The position numbers and the translations under genes were made by a program. This document shows, piece after piece, positions 29,184-43,159 of a stretch of 64,000 nucleotides of DNA (position 1 is the first letter of the stretch; the number at the start of each line of letters is the position of its first letter). The notes under the pieces are model-generated. The model was not told the DNA's origin. It worked only from the letters and a program-made list of their open reading frames with translations, and searched no databases. The stretch lies in the NCBI RefSeq assembly GCF_014898815.1, contig NW_026515535.1:1-64000 (forward strand), in the 5' to 3' direction. The DNA is from Panonychus citri (Eukaryota > Arthropoda > Arachnida > Trombidiformes > Tetranychidae).

Positions 29184-30210
29184 CATATTAACGTTGTAAT
29201 AATATAACAATAAACGCGTGCTGGGCGTACCAAGAGGATGAAGATGATCATGTTGGTTATAATTATGATGAAATAAACAACAAATAAACTCACAGATAAT
29301 TGATAATCAAATAATAATGTTAAGGTGCCTCTTGTCTTGATTATTAAATGTTCAATTATCGCAAGTTAATTGTAACTCTTGTTTGTTTTTCTAGCTAAAT
29401 TGTTATCTTGGTTAATTATGATGATGATGATGGTGATGATTATCATCTTTATCATCAACATAATCATGATAAAGGTTGGGTGTTGACAGCAGATTATATT
29501 CATAATTTATATTTGTATGGAAAAGTAAACAAGAACCTGATTACTATTAGCTAATTGTGTCCCTCCTGTTTGACAATTAACGAAAGTATTTAAATAACTT
29601 CACCAACAATCAATCAATTAAAACACTAAACTCACTAAATTGTGATAGTGATTTACAATCAGTGATTAATTTCCTAGTCAATTAAATCATATTCACATTG
29701 TTTAGATGATCAAATCTACAGCAAAAAAAAAAGTTTCCTTAGACTTTGATTGCCGCTTGATTGATTGGCAATTGATTAGTTACCATTAGATTTTTTTTAA
29801 TCATCACAATTGGGATCACTAATTGTGGACAAATTAGATTAGTAGTAGCAGTTGATTAGATTTGATTTTCTGTTAATCAATCTTTTCATACTCATCAATA
29901 ACTATAAATATCAATACTTTTCAATTGTTACAAATCCTCTTTGAACTTGTGGTGAAAAAAAAAGTTGTAGTTAAGTAAATTGTTCACAATCAATGATTTA
30001 ATGATTAAGACACAAGATATACAACAATCAACAATCAACGAGAATTCAGTAGTAAATTGTTAATCAAGAAAAGTGTTGATTAGGTTAAGAAAATGTTTGG
30101 TAACATTTTCATTGAATGCCGACAATTTAACGTTTTTGATTGTTATTAATAGCTGTTGATTGTTGGGTTATAGTTGAATGATTGAAAGGTATTTCCAGCT
30201 TGATGATTAA

Positions 30211-30239
30211 GATGATGATGATGATGATGATGATGATGA
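30211..30239. repeat. (GAT)n microsatellite
   Basis: This is an uninterrupted GAT trinucleotide run of about 29 bases. Confidence 0.95.
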
Positions 30240-31370
30240 AGGATAAAGATTAAGGATAAAGAGATGAAATTGGATTAATCATCTTTTTTTTCAACCAAAA
30301 TCAAAGGTAAAAACAGTTTACCAGGTAATCATATGTTCATTGAAGCGATAAAATCATAATCAACAAATTGTAATTAATGACGATCACAATCAACGAATCA
30401 AATAACATTTCATCAACAATTAGGAATCTGTATCATTTAGTTTTATAGGAAGTGAAATGATTAACTGGACAATCAAACAGCAATTTAATCATTTTCAATA
30501 TATTTTGTATTCTTCGTTTTTTAATCATCTCCCTTAATTGTTTTCTAGATAATTTATCATTATTATCATTCTGAGAAAATGTTAACAGTTTAATTGTTAT
30601 TAATTTCTGTTACAAGTTGATTGTTACTTATTATTTATAAACTTCCGGTTCGTTAATTGTATCAGCGAAAATAATTAAAAATGAATTAACAATAAAAAGA
30701 GAGACAGACAGAATTACTATCGGAAAAGTATTCGTAACCATGGTAACGTATTCAGAACTTTTTTATGAAATAAATTTCTCAATCAAATTGTTTCTTTATC
30801 TTTTCCTTTGCTATAATAGTTAATTTATATTCCAATTGTGATTAATTACTTGTACCTCTTAATTAACGACATCATTAACCTATCCAATATTTAACTAACT
30901 CTTTCAACAATTTAACAATCTAATCATTATAATCAACACGTTTACTATTAAATATATATCAAATCAGATTAAATGGTTTATCATGAGGGTTAAATTGTTA
31001 CTATTTAATGAAAGTTAATTGGTGATAATCTATTTTCATTATATAAAAATTAAACCTAAAACTAAATCAATCTAATTGGTGAAATTTTTTTCCCATAAAA
31101 TTGCAAGTGACTACAAAAGCCAACAGTTAATTGTAATTAATCAAGTTAAATGTTGACAAAATCATGATGATCACAGGAACGATCAACAAGACACTCAATT
31201 GATTATAAAATCTGCAATTAAACTGATCAATGAATTTGATTATTATCACAATGGTTTCACCTTGTCAACCTTTTGATTAGATTGAGGTTTTTTTAATCAA
31301 AATCTTGATTGATTCGGATTTTTTTTTCTTTCTGTGGCTTCACAAATTAATTATTACAACAACAGTAACA

Positions 31371-31405
31371 ATGATGATGAAGATGAAGATGAAGATGAAG
31401 ATGAT
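31371..31405. repeat. (GATGAA)n tract
   Basis: This is a mixed GAT/GAA hexanucleotide run of about 35 bases. A similar one lies at 32354-32396. Confidence 0.85.
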
Positions 31406-32353
31406 CACTTTGAATGATTGTTATCCCCTCATCATCCTTTTTGTCAAGTTTATTGATGCGATTGACATTTGATGGCACCAATGGTGACACTTGAACGAGG
31501 CCAAATGATAATATCTACATAGGGACATGTTGATACCTCCAAACCCGTCAAAATGTAACAACAACAGCAAAAAAAAAAGACCCACCGGTGATTCTTGATT
31601 ATATTTCCACCCTCCAGAGAGATAGCTAATTCCAATGGGCTTTAATCATTGTCATGGTAAAGTGAAAGTTACTCGGCCTTTTCTTCATGGTTCCAGTTTC
31701 AATTCAGTTGATTGAATGATTTTCCAACCTCCATCTCCACCCCATCCATCAAAAAATAATCAAGTAACTGTTGATATTTATCCTCATCTCCATTTTAGAC
31801 TTAACAACTTTTGACATTCAATCTCAATTGGATTTAACTTTAATCCCTAATTGTTATCATACATATAATACTTAATCATTTACCTTATGGACACCTTACC
31901 ATTGATTAGATTACAATTGATATCATTGAATAATTTATATAACAAATACTAGTACAATATGATAATCTAAATGTAATGAGAAAAACAAAAACTTTCACAA
32001 TCACAATTTACTTCCTGGTTTTATATTATTATCATTATAATCACTGTTAAATTAATGATAACACAATTTTACACGAATGAAACAGTTAATTATATTATTA
32101 GAGTCAATTAACTGCTAATAAAAATTGTGACTACAATTAATACAATTGTTTAATTTGATCTGAGAATAGGCAAGTTTTAATGATAAAAAAAAAGTTTCGT
32201 TCCAATAGTAATTAATATAAACCAATATTATAATATAAACATGAAGATAAACAATAGGATCAAATGAATGGAATCAAGGTTATCAAATATGTAAATTGAT
32301 CAGGATGAAAATGATATGTTGATAATCAAGGCATAGAGAAATATTATCAGCAA

Positions 32354-32396
32354 GAAGATGAGGATGGAGATGAGGATGAAGATGAAGATGATGAGT
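32354..32396. repeat. (GATGAG/GATGAA)n tract
   Basis: This is a degenerate hexanucleotide purine-rich run of about 43 bases. Confidence 0.8.
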
Positions 32397-35300
32397 GAAA
32401 GACAACAACAGTTGATTATTGTAAAGTCAAAGTTACTCCCATGAGATAATGAAATAAACAGCAAATCAAATGGCAACAACCAGCCAACAAAAAAAAATGG
32501 TTATCAAAACAAAAGTAATACAACAATTGATGATGAAGATGAGGGATGAAGATGAGCATCATTGATATTGTATGATTATCATCACTCTGTGAATTAAATG
32601 TCTCTCTCTTCTCTCTCTTTGCTTGTGTATTTGAATATAATCAGAAGCATATCAAAAGTCAAATTGTATTATTGCTCATAAAGTAACCATTTATATTCAC
32701 ATCAATAACCAAACTCATGAATGAAACAGTTACTGTCAAAATGTTGACATCAGTTTTTTTTTTACTCTGTGTTACTATTGTTGCTTCCTGATTTAATAAT
32801 AATAATCAACCATTATTATCATAATAATCATGGTGACTATATATAATATATTAAATATATATGTCACATATTGCATATGAAATGTGTGATAATAATAATA
32901 TTCATATTCCAGAACTTTTTCAACTCTCTCTCTTGAATCTCAGAACTTTGTTGTTGTTGTTTTTTTTTTGGTGAAAAGTTTTCAATTCTCTGGGAAAATT
33001 TGATTGGTTGGAATAGAATTTTTTTCCACCTTTTCATCCAATCATCTGAATGATGATATAATATAATCCATTGGTGGTTCAAGATGAAGATTATGATTAT
33101 GAGAAGATGAGATGATGATAAAATTTTCTGGTCCGTGAAATTACAATTCAAATGTAATGATAATAATATCTTGGTGTGTATCATCTTCACCATCATCATC
33201 ATAACTTTCATCCCAAATTCAGTCTCAACAATCAATTAGATTGTAAGAAAAGTAAATTAGTAAATTGTTGTAAAATTTTTGTACTCACAAATTTTTTACT
33301 GATTGGGATACACTGATTTTAATTAAGTCGTTACAACAAAGTGGCAATGATTTGTTGATAATGAACTTTGAGAGCCTCCAGTTAATTAACTTTTCCTTTA
33401 TATTGTTCATTAGGCTTTTCATTTAGTTACCTGGCGGATCATTTTAACTACATAGAGAGAGAGAGAGAGAGGTGTTTGTAGTTAAATCGTAATTAGTTTC
33501 TATTATTATGATTGTTATATTATTATTATCATGAGATCTAATTCAATCAGTGAAAAAAGAAACACAAAATCTCATCTTGCCTCTTCATCCTTTGTACAAA
33601 AACAAAACAAAAAAGGTATGTTGATGTTACCTTGATGGTGATGATGATGATGATCTTATCCCTGTGTGTGTGTGTTGGCTCAGCATGTTACCTGGTTTTG
33701 GTTACCTTTACATTAACCTGGAGGATGATCACGAATCATCCTCATCCTCATCTCCATCCTCATCCATGGACATCATCCAATTTGTTTGATGTAAACTCCA
33801 TTCAGGTAACATCTTTATCCAGGTAAAAATTGATTTATTTTCTTTTCACTTTGAAAATTGGGCAACAAAAAAATTACCTTTTTCTCTTACCTTTAGATTA
33901 ATTGTTTTTTGCTCTTCCATTACAACTCCTTAGTCTTTAACACCTAATCCCGTGTTAATTTAGTTCTAGTAGAACAACAATTTACTGATTGTTCAATGAG
34001 TCTCAACCTCCTATTGTTTTTGTTTTGATCATGATAATTTATGTGAATTGATTACCAATTTGATTGATCATATTAATTCATTGATCTTAACTAACTTAAT
34101 CTTAACCTCTTCGCATCCTTAATGATTAACTTTTACTTTTTCAATTTCCAATCTCTTTTCAATAGCCCAATGTAAATTAATTATATCAAGTTTTAAATTG
34201 CTCGAGGGTTAATTGCTTGAGCCTAAATTATTTATTAACAACTTTGCCCCTTTTTTTTGTTTGTTTGATTTAATTTGCAATATTTTTCTAATCATTAAAA
34301 TCATTCCTCTTGGTTTATAATCATCAAAAACCTTTTGATTATTTAATTACTTGTGTTTATATATAAATGTAATCAACGAGAAAGACTTTAATTAACTCAA
34401 ACTAAATCAATTTGATTGCTAAGATCTGTTATCTTGATGATCAATTAAATGGGCGCGGTAACACAAAATCCTCAAGTCCACCGCCACTACCACTGGTCAC
34501 CACCCTACAGTCAGTTAAATAAAAATCATTTGTAAGCTAATTATTGATTAGCTTAATCATCATCAACAATTAAACATTAAAAGTTATCAATGAACCCAAA
34601 AAAAAAACAACTTCAGACAATCAAATTATCATCATCAGCAAGATAATTAATATGAAAGATGATGAAAAAAAAAGTGAATGGTCAAAAGATGCTAAGTACT
34701 GACCACACCTTAATCTCACTTTCAGATTATCATTTACCCTTTTATCATCCTCATCCTCATCCTTATCTCCATCCTCATCCTCATCATCACCTTTAACAAG
34801 GTTGACATGTCTCAACCTGTTAATTATTGAGTCATGTTTGTGGTTTCATTGAGTAAGAATCAACAATTAATTAATTGTAACACTGATCAAGAGTCATGAT
34901 CACAACCAAAGAGTAGGTTAATCATTTTTTTCAACAATCAAATGAAAAAGAAAAACTTTTAATTCAATTGTAAATCATGAGTATGTAACAATTGAATCAC
35001 CCACTTGATTGTCTTAATCATTACAATCAAATGATACCATTGATTCAGTTTAATTTCCTCTGTTAATCTTAATTGTTGATAGAAATTGAAATTTTTTTTT
35101 CTTCTTTCAATTGAAAGACACACACACACATACACACTTTTGATTGTTACTGTTGATTCGTGATTACAATTAACTATTTATATTATTTTCTAGCCGTGTT
35201 TGTTTAATCATAATTATAATTAACATCATGATTATTGGTTAATTTTCAAACACCCAACTCATTATCTTAATTGATCTAATTAAATACATTAATTCAGATT

Positions 35301-37260
35301 GTAATCACTATTTAATAAAATATTAAGGGGAAATATATTCTAACTGATTAATTTTATTAACCATTTTCAGATATTCATTTGATTATGATTAACAAACTAA
35401 CCTGTAATCATGTAAATCACTTGAAGATTACGTTAGTTGATTAGGATTGACGTTTGCACGCAATCAAAATTAACTAACTATTAACTAACCAATATAATGA
35501 TAAACAATGATACATATTAACTAACGGGCTATTAGATAATGTTAATGATAACAATTAAATTTAATCATAATCGGTTAATGGTCAATGGTTAATCATTTAA
35601 ATGTGTATTTAATTTGATTGTTGTTGTTGATTTGTATCATCATCATCATCATCAAACTTGTAAGAAAGTAATTAAAATGTTTATAAAAGTAAATTACCAT
35701 TTATGGTTAAATTATCACAATTAACATTTTCATTATTTAACGATATTCACGATTTATAAGGTTAATTCAATCAAAGTCTAAAATGTATCCTCTTAATTAC
35801 AATTAACTAAATCTTTATCACCATACAAATATAATGATAAGATGAAGGGTATGAATTTATCTCACTATATAATCACAATTAACAATTAATCAACCTACAC
35901 ATTGATATACAATTAATTGTTATAACAATTAGTTTATTCAAATCAATGAATAGTTGATGTATTCAATTGTTAATCGTTTTTTATTTACATTGGATAATAA
36001 ATTGTTGTTGATATTAAAATGTAAGTTTTTGATGATGATGATACTTGATGAAGATGAAGGGGAAACGGAAATAAATTGTATCTTCAATGTTGTTTAGAGA
36101 AGCGTTTCCTGATTCATGGTGACATTGATTTTTTCCATGATTGCAACTGAAAACATTGGAAAACTAAAATAGAAAAACAAAAATGAACAAGAAAATCATT
36201 TACTATCCGTTGGGTGTTAAGCTGTTATTAGTTGAGATTATCTGTTTCAGTGAATCTAAGTGACAAAATGAGGAAGGAGGAAGAGTGGGAGTGGATGGAT
36301 GATGAGGAGGAGGAAGAGAGATGGAGGTGATGAGGATGGAAAATGATGATGAGAATGTGAGAGATGCTCAAAGAGAGAGAGAGAGAAAGATGTTGAAAGT
36401 GAAAATTTATGGAGCTCAATTCAGGGCTTAGTGAAAGATTTACTCAAGACTCTTGGTGAAAGTTCAGTATAAAAGGTTAGGGTGGATGGAGCAAATCTCC
36501 CTCATGATATCACAGGTATTCATCATTGATTTTTTTTATTCAACGAGATCATCTCAAGGAACCAAGATAAATGATGATGATTAAATTTTACTGTTACTTT
36601 AGCGCATCAGCACAAAACTGACGAGAAAACATTTTCAATGTAATCATGATTATCTGATGGATAATAATAATCTCACTGATTATTCATGATCATCCTCATC
36701 ATCATCATGATAATGGGATAAATATACCAAAAAAAGGCAAGATTAATGTTCATTATCAATATACTGTCAAAAATTGTAAACATTTCAAATTAATCAGTGA
36801 ATTAAATTGATTGAGAAAGTTAATATAAAAAGTTTCAACAATCAGTTTATTGTTGATAACTATCAGAAAAAAAGGTGAACACAATTTAACACAATGACCT
36901 TTGATTGTTGATATACAATATGATTTACAATTGATTGTTGATAGTGATTTATGATTATCATTTGTTAAATTGGCCAGTAAATTGTGTAAATTTAAGTTAC
37001 GTATCAACAACAATCAAATGTTTGCTTAAATTCAATTGTTAATAGTTATTAAACTTTCACGCTTTTTAGACTATTGAAATTTGGGGATAATCATTTTACA
37101 ATCAACAATTTAACTAGAAAATTAAAGTTAATTACAAATTGGATGAATAAAAAAAACGGATATTTATTGTTAATCATTCACTGGGCTCAATTTTGATAAC
37201 CTTGAGATTAAATCATCGGAATTAAAGAAAATGCGAATTACAATTTAATTTATCATCTCC

Positions 37261-37908
37261 TCTAACGATATCAACATATAAGATGAAACAGTAGCACCAA
37301 CGTAGCATTTTGAAAATTTACAGTTCCCGTTGTCCACTTCCTGGAGTGTTTTTTCCTAGTTTAAAAGCTATTTCATTGGTTGCAATTTGTGCATATTTGA
37401 TATGCTTTACATAGTTGGCCGGAGACTTATATCACTCTGTGGTACGATAAGTCTCCGGGCCAATGTACTTAGACATGTTATGGTTCTGTCAGGTGAGATG
37501 TCTGACGGGGGCATATGGAGTTAGTTTACAATGTTGTTGTGGGATTGACTTTCAATTCAGCCGTGCGATACCAGGTGGGATGTGTAGTGTCACATCTACG
37601 GTGGAAGCTGAAACATAGAGCATTACATTGTTGGGAAAAAGCTGTATTCAGCGTTAAAATAATTGGCTAATCCTATCATATAAAAGCAATAGAAACAAGA
37701 ATAAAAACTTGTATAAAAATAATAAATAGCCGAACGTGAATGTCGAAAGTGTCATCGGGCTGAAGGATCTGAAGGCAAAATGATAAGCTACATAGGCTAG
37801 CTAGGTGCATAGGAACCTGAAACACGTGGAGTGTTTAGATAACTGGCCTAAGTGTCGATACCTTTGTCCTTGACTTGACCTAATTGAGGCGAAGTCTATT
37901 AAATCACC
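37261..37908. other. GC-richer structured island: candidate solo LTR or structured RNA
   Basis: This roughly 650-base block is less AT-rich than everything around it and lacks the local GAT and AATTGTT motifs. It contains a stack of hairpins: a long one at 37408-37467, GTCAG/CTGAC at 37488-37506, GATGTG/CACATC at 37579-37596 and GCTG/CAGC at 37641-37652. On the plus strand a TATA box (TATAAAAG, 37679-37686) is followed by AATAAA at 37700 and 37721. That order is typical of the U3-R part of a retrotransposon LTR. I could not find a convincing TG...CA pair with a target-site duplication, so the borders are approximate. A structured non-coding RNA gene is the alternative. Confidence 0.45.
37408..37467. 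other. long hairpin inside the GC-richer island
   Basis: The 5' arm 37415-37430 (TTGGCC then GGAGACTTAT) pairs with 37447-37463 through 16 base pairs and one bulged G. TACA at 37408-37411 and TGTA at 37464-37467 add four more pairs beyond a three-base bulge. The loop is 16 bases. This is the strongest stem I saw outside the MITE-like element. Confidence 0.85.
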
Positions 37909-40309
37909 ATTATGACCTTGGTTTCCTTGTTTCCAGAATCAACTGATTTTTGGTCAGAAAGTCTGTCCAATTTGCCATTTTACTTTCACTAGTATTCAAA
38001 CTTTGGTGGTGAGAATAGTTGTATGTATTTCTTTTCAAAAAATACTTCAAATGACCTTGAAACTTTTCGAGTGAAGCTGCTGCATTGTGACGGAGTTGAA
38101 TTGTCATGTTTATAATACTTTGATTGTTAATCCAATTAAACATTGTTATAATTAAATTGAAAACCTCAATACACAATCAAATGAACATTATAAACACTCA
38201 ACCCTTTGGAGGTCAAAGTTTGAAAGTCAAAAGTATTAACGATGATGATGATCAATAAATACTGATGACCTTTAGCAACAATTAAACGGTTCATTTAATG
38301 ACTGGAGGGAACAACAATTAAATTAAAGGTTGTTAGCATTTACGTTGATTGTTGTGATAATCAGACTGAATTTAATTTGATTCATTTACCTTTGTATCTG
38401 CATCTGTTACAATATAAATATAAATATAACACTAAAGTAAATGATTCCCTTGATAATTATGATTATTATGATTAGTAAATTGTAATTTATTATCATTGGA
38501 TTGTTAATATATAAAACATTGGATAGGATTAGATTAACAATCAATGTAATAATAATATCAATCCTTGAGGATAATTTGAGTGTGGAGGTTAATTGTCAAC
38601 CATTAATATGATTACATTTACAGTTAACTAACTAATAAAATGTTTCTTCATTAACACAATCTGTTGTCAAATTGTTTAATTGTTGTTACTGATTGTTGAT
38701 AAGTTGGCGCAATTAATTATCATGTCTGTATAGAAATCGGCATAAGGGATTAACACAATAGATCAACAATCTGATAGTTCAACAACAATTAATCATCTTC
38801 ACCTTAATATATAGTTAATTAAACACTTTTGCCCCTTTTAAATTGTGTCAAATTAAATATAATTCAACTTATTGGTAAAATCTATTGTTGATAAATTGTT
38901 ATTGTCAAAGTTAATCAGTTAAAGTTTAGTTGGTTTTTTTTGTGTGTGTGTGTTTGTATTAACAAAGTTGATTGTTGTTGTTAAATTAACTTCGGAAACA
39001 ATTTAAATGATCAATTTGGTACCAAAAAGTTAATCATAAATTTGATTTACACCAAGAAAATATCATAATAATGATAATAATATTATGGTCACTTTGCTAA
39101 TCCAATTTTTGTTGTTAGTTAATTGTATTAGGAAGTGACTAATGATGATAATAGTTAATGATGATTAGACTGTGATAGATAATCATCATCACTGTTAATC
39201 ATCAACAATGGTGATGGTTAAGATGATTAAGGTAAAAACTCAATTGCGATCATCACAATTAGATGAATACAATCAAGAAGGAAAAGGATAAAAAGGTAAA
39301 GTGAGAGAGAGAGAGAGAAGATGAAAAGAGGAAGATAAATGGGAATGATAAAAAGAAAGAGAAAAGAAAGGAAGAAGAAGATGATGATGATGATGAGGAA
39401 GAGGATGAGGAGGAGATGAAGGTGGTGGGTCGTGGATATAGAATCGGGTGGGTGGGTTAATCCATTGTAATCGTTTTTGGGTAAAAGCGAGAGACTATTG
39501 ATTAGATTTTCTGTTGATTAACTAATAATAAAAATCATTCCCGTAAATCCAGTTAATCTGATTGAAAATCATTGATCCATTAGGATGAAACCTTGAAAAA
39601 AAATTAGGTGAAAATGAAAACATTTCAAAATGATTTTACTGTTATCATATGGATGGATTAGCAAATGAGGATGAGAGGAGATTAAGGATTAATCCGATAC
39701 CAGTATTCAGACTGGGGATATTGATCAAAGTCACGAACAAATTTAGTTTCAATCTGATGAAATTTGACCATCATCATCATCTTGACCAGTTAAACTTTTG
39801 GAAAACTTTCTCTTCATCAATGGACATTGATTATCGTAATAATTTTCTTAACAATTAGCAAAGTGATTCGGTAACAATCAAGGTAAATGAAAAAACAACA
39901 ACAACTAATAACAAGTGATTTACCTTTTTCGGTAAAAGTTAAACAATAATGATTACAGGTAACAGATAACAATCAAGATGAGTGATGAGGATGTAACAAT
40001 TAAAATCTATATAAATTGTATCCTAAATCATTTTAATCATGTTTTCATAATAATCATCATTTTCACCCAGAAGATGATGATAATCTTATCATGAAGAAAA
40101 AGATTCAATGGATTTTCAGATTCTTATCGATAATTTTTTCTCTTCTTTTTTTTCATCAACAACAATCAAGGAAATTGTTTTCTATCCGTTATCATTTTAA
40201 TCATCATCTAACTAGTTAATCTTAGATGGATCTAATTATCATCATCATCATCTTCTTCTTCTTCTTCTTTTCAAATGATGAAGGAGGAGTTTGGATTACT
40301 TGTTAATTC

Positions 40310-40366
40310 CTCGGTGGAGGAAACTTATGGTCACTTCGTACTTTTGGTCTTTTTCCTCCCTCCGAG
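40310..40366. other. hairpin with near-perfect 14-15 base arms
   Basis: CTCGGTGGAGGAAA (40310-40323) is nearly the inverse of the segment at 40352-40366, with one extra base and one mismatch around the CTCC core. The loop is about 28 bases. The GC-containing arms are unusual in this DNA. The size would suit a microRNA precursor, but the sequence matches no microRNA I know. Confidence 0.35.
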
Positions 40367-40907
40367 TTTTCGGTTAAGGTCAAAATCGTGCTAAACTAAT
40401 GAACAACAATAAGAGAGGAAGAAAAACCTTTTCCGCTTTGAAAATGACCACTTACTGGCCACTCATCATCGACATCGACTTTTACACTGAACATAATAAC
40501 TAATTGTTAAATTGTTAGAAATTGGTAATCTTTAGCACTAATATACAATATGATTAATTGCTGATTTCCTTTTCTGTTGGTCAGAAAGTGTCTCAATAGC
40601 TGGTCAATAACAACAAAAAAAAACAACAAAACCATCACTGACCATTTATCTGAACCTTACCAACAATTGAACAACTTAATTATGACGATGATAATAATTA
40701 TCAATTCATTTATCATCAATTTGATTAAATCCAATTATTTTCATTCAGAAAACTTAATCAATGAATAACAATCGGCATGAAATCAACTGATGAACTTAAA
40801 TTGTTCATCTAATCAATGAACATTTAATCAGCTCACAACTTGCGTGCTTTCATCATCCTTTCAAGAGATCCGACAATCATCATCATCGGAAGATAAAGAG
40901 TTAATCA

Positions 40908-40912
<5 letters not shown>

Positions 40913-40948
<36 letters not shown>
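40913..40948. repeat. (GA)n microsatellite
   Basis: This is a GA dinucleotide run of about 36 bases. Confidence 0.95.
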
Positions 40949-40952
<4 letters not shown>

Positions 40953-41801
40953 AATTCTTAATCTTCAAGGTAAGTTTAGATTCTCTCAGGTGTGAACTTA
41001 AATTGATAAACATGATTCATTTAGAATCGAAATGAACTTTTCCGATTTGATTGTAAATCTGTTGATTTAATTAACTTATTCTCTCTCGCTCTTTTTGTTG
41101 TTGTTATTTGTTCATTAATTAAAAGAAGTTAATTCTAAAAGGTAAAAGATGATTAAGATACCAAAGTAATAGAAATGATGTTAATCAGCAAAGATTAAGA
41201 TGTAGAAAACTTTTTAACAGGTAAACACTTAAAGTCATTTACACCTTAGCCCTTGAAATGACCATTATCTTAATATAAATGATCCCTGTTGATTGTGATA
41301 TAATTGCCTTAGGGTATGAAAAGGTAATAACTAAATTTACAACAATGAGCCAGCCAAAACTTTAACAATCAATTTCAATCAACAAAAACAGCAACAACAA
41401 CAAAATTAATTAACAAACAACTAACTTGAAATATTTGTTACCTGAGAAAATGAAAACATCAAAATAGAAATAGTAATTAAAAATCTTGATCGATTCCAAC
41501 AATTTCATATATTGAATTAAATTCTGTTAGTTAATTGATTGAATATCGTATATTAATCATGAACGGGTGATAAATGATGAAATATATTCATAGATTAATG
41601 GATGATGATGATGATAAAAGGAAGATGATAAAAGATACTGATTATCATGTTCTCATCACCTAATGTTATTTTCATCTCTTTTTTTATCACTCAATTAATA
41701 ACAATGAATTCATATGTTACCTGGAGAAAAACTCATCAGATTTGTAACTCACCTGAAGAATTGAGGCAAAAGATGATAAAAGGATGAAGAAAGAACGAGT
41801 T

Positions 41802-41826
41802 AGAGAGAGAGAGAGAGAGAGAGAGG
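41802..41826. repeat. (GA)n microsatellite
   Basis: This is a GA dinucleotide run of about 25 bases. Confidence 0.9.
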
Positions 41827-42827
41827 TGGATGATATAATCTTCCATCTCCTTCATCATCATCATGATCATGAAGAGAAAAGAAAAACTAATTTTCTCAAG
41901 ATTATCTTGTATCACCTTTGACTAGGAACTTCCGTTTATATTCATCTTCTTACCTTTTCTATTTTCTTCCTTTTTTAATGATTAATATGAATTATTGTTT
42001 TCTATTGTTAATCATCATCATCTCATCATCTTTAATTGTCTTCAATTTCATTAATCATCTTTATGAAAAGAAAAGGAGAAGAAAAAAAAAGTCAACTCGC
42101 TCAATTAATTTACTATTTAATTTTCATTATCAGAGAAAGATGAAAACAAATCTAATTAATAACAATTCAATTTGTGAAGATAATTATTATTATCATAATA
42201 TTAATTATATTGTCAACTGTTGATAACAATTTATGATAACCTTGATTGTTGCTGTGTGTTTATTTTCATCATCATCAACATGATAATCATCTTGATAATA
42301 ATTAATGATAGTCCATTGAAAAAGCTTGTCAACATTGAAGATGAATAAGAAATTGTATTAATAATAATTTTTGTTGAGAGAAAAAAATTTTCTTCTCAAT
42401 TAATAATTTATTACACTTTCTAATCAATGGGTATTCATTTATTAGTATCAATCAAGAAAACCACACAATTACTGTTAATTGTTGTTAATTTTAAATTGCA
42501 ATTGTTTACCAAAAGTTAACTTTAGATTTGAATTAAAGATAATTGATAAAATTAAAACCAGAAAATGAATCGGAAAACTGATTAACTCCCTTAAGATTAA
42601 TTATCAACTGATTGTAACAATCATACTAATGATTATTATTGAGATAATATCAGTAAGATTGTGATTAATTATCAAAATCTAACAAAGATAAGGTTTTAAT
42701 TCAGTTTGTTGATTAAATTGATGATAATAATAATTAGATGGTATTAAATGATAAAAGAGAGAGAGAGAGGAAAAAATTAGATAAAGGAAAAGGAAATAAA
42801 TTTGATGATGTAATATAATAATCAAAA

Positions 42828-42870
42828 TGAAGACGAAGATGAAGATGAAGATGAAGATGAAGATGAAGAT
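42828..42870. repeat. (GAAGAT)n microsatellite
   Basis: This hexanucleotide GAAGAT run of about 43 bases has one early GAC variant. Confidence 0.9.
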
Positions 42871-43140
42871 TGGATCGGGAAAGTGAAAGTTACAATCTTG
42901 AAAATGAATCTCTTACAAAAAGGGAAACGGAAATGATGCTACATCTATAGGTTATTTCCTATGGAAAACAATATAAGATGATGATGATTGTTTATCATCT
43001 TTATCTTCATCACAATCATGTTATCATCTTATTGTCATCCTGGATCCTTTAAACAACAGCCTCTTAACTTTTTTTACTCAACCATTTTCATCATCAATTT
43101 GTTTATATCTCATTGATTCCCATAAACCATTAACTCTCAC

Positions 43141-43159
43141 TCTCTCTCTCTCTCTCTCA
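43141..43159. repeat. (CT)n microsatellite
   Basis: This is a CT run of about 19 bases. A GA-rich, interrupted counterpart lies at 43651-43680. Confidence 0.85.

Larger units (their letters stand above)
24135..37260. other. gene-poor intergenic DNA, microsatellite rich
   Basis: About 13 kb has no open frame resembling a protein on either strand. It contains many AATTGTT/AACAATT motifs, (CT)n and (GA)n tracts, (GAT)n tracts and scattered C-rich or G-rich patches, for example 34480-34510. Two spots are denser and less repetitive: 29115-29190, a possible hairpin listed separately, and 31440-31640, where I find no convincing exon. Regulatory DNA for unc-4 is one possibility for the region. Confidence 0.6.

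Noticed and set aside
31450..31635. Minus-strand 61-codon frame in a denser patch
   Set aside because: It contains a run of Cys from a GT-rich repeat and a Phe run from an A-tract, with no recognisable protein or acceptor.
32864..33235. Minus-strand 123-codon open frame
   Set aside because: It consists of Met, Ile and Lys runs from ATG/GAT repeats, with no domain and no splice context.
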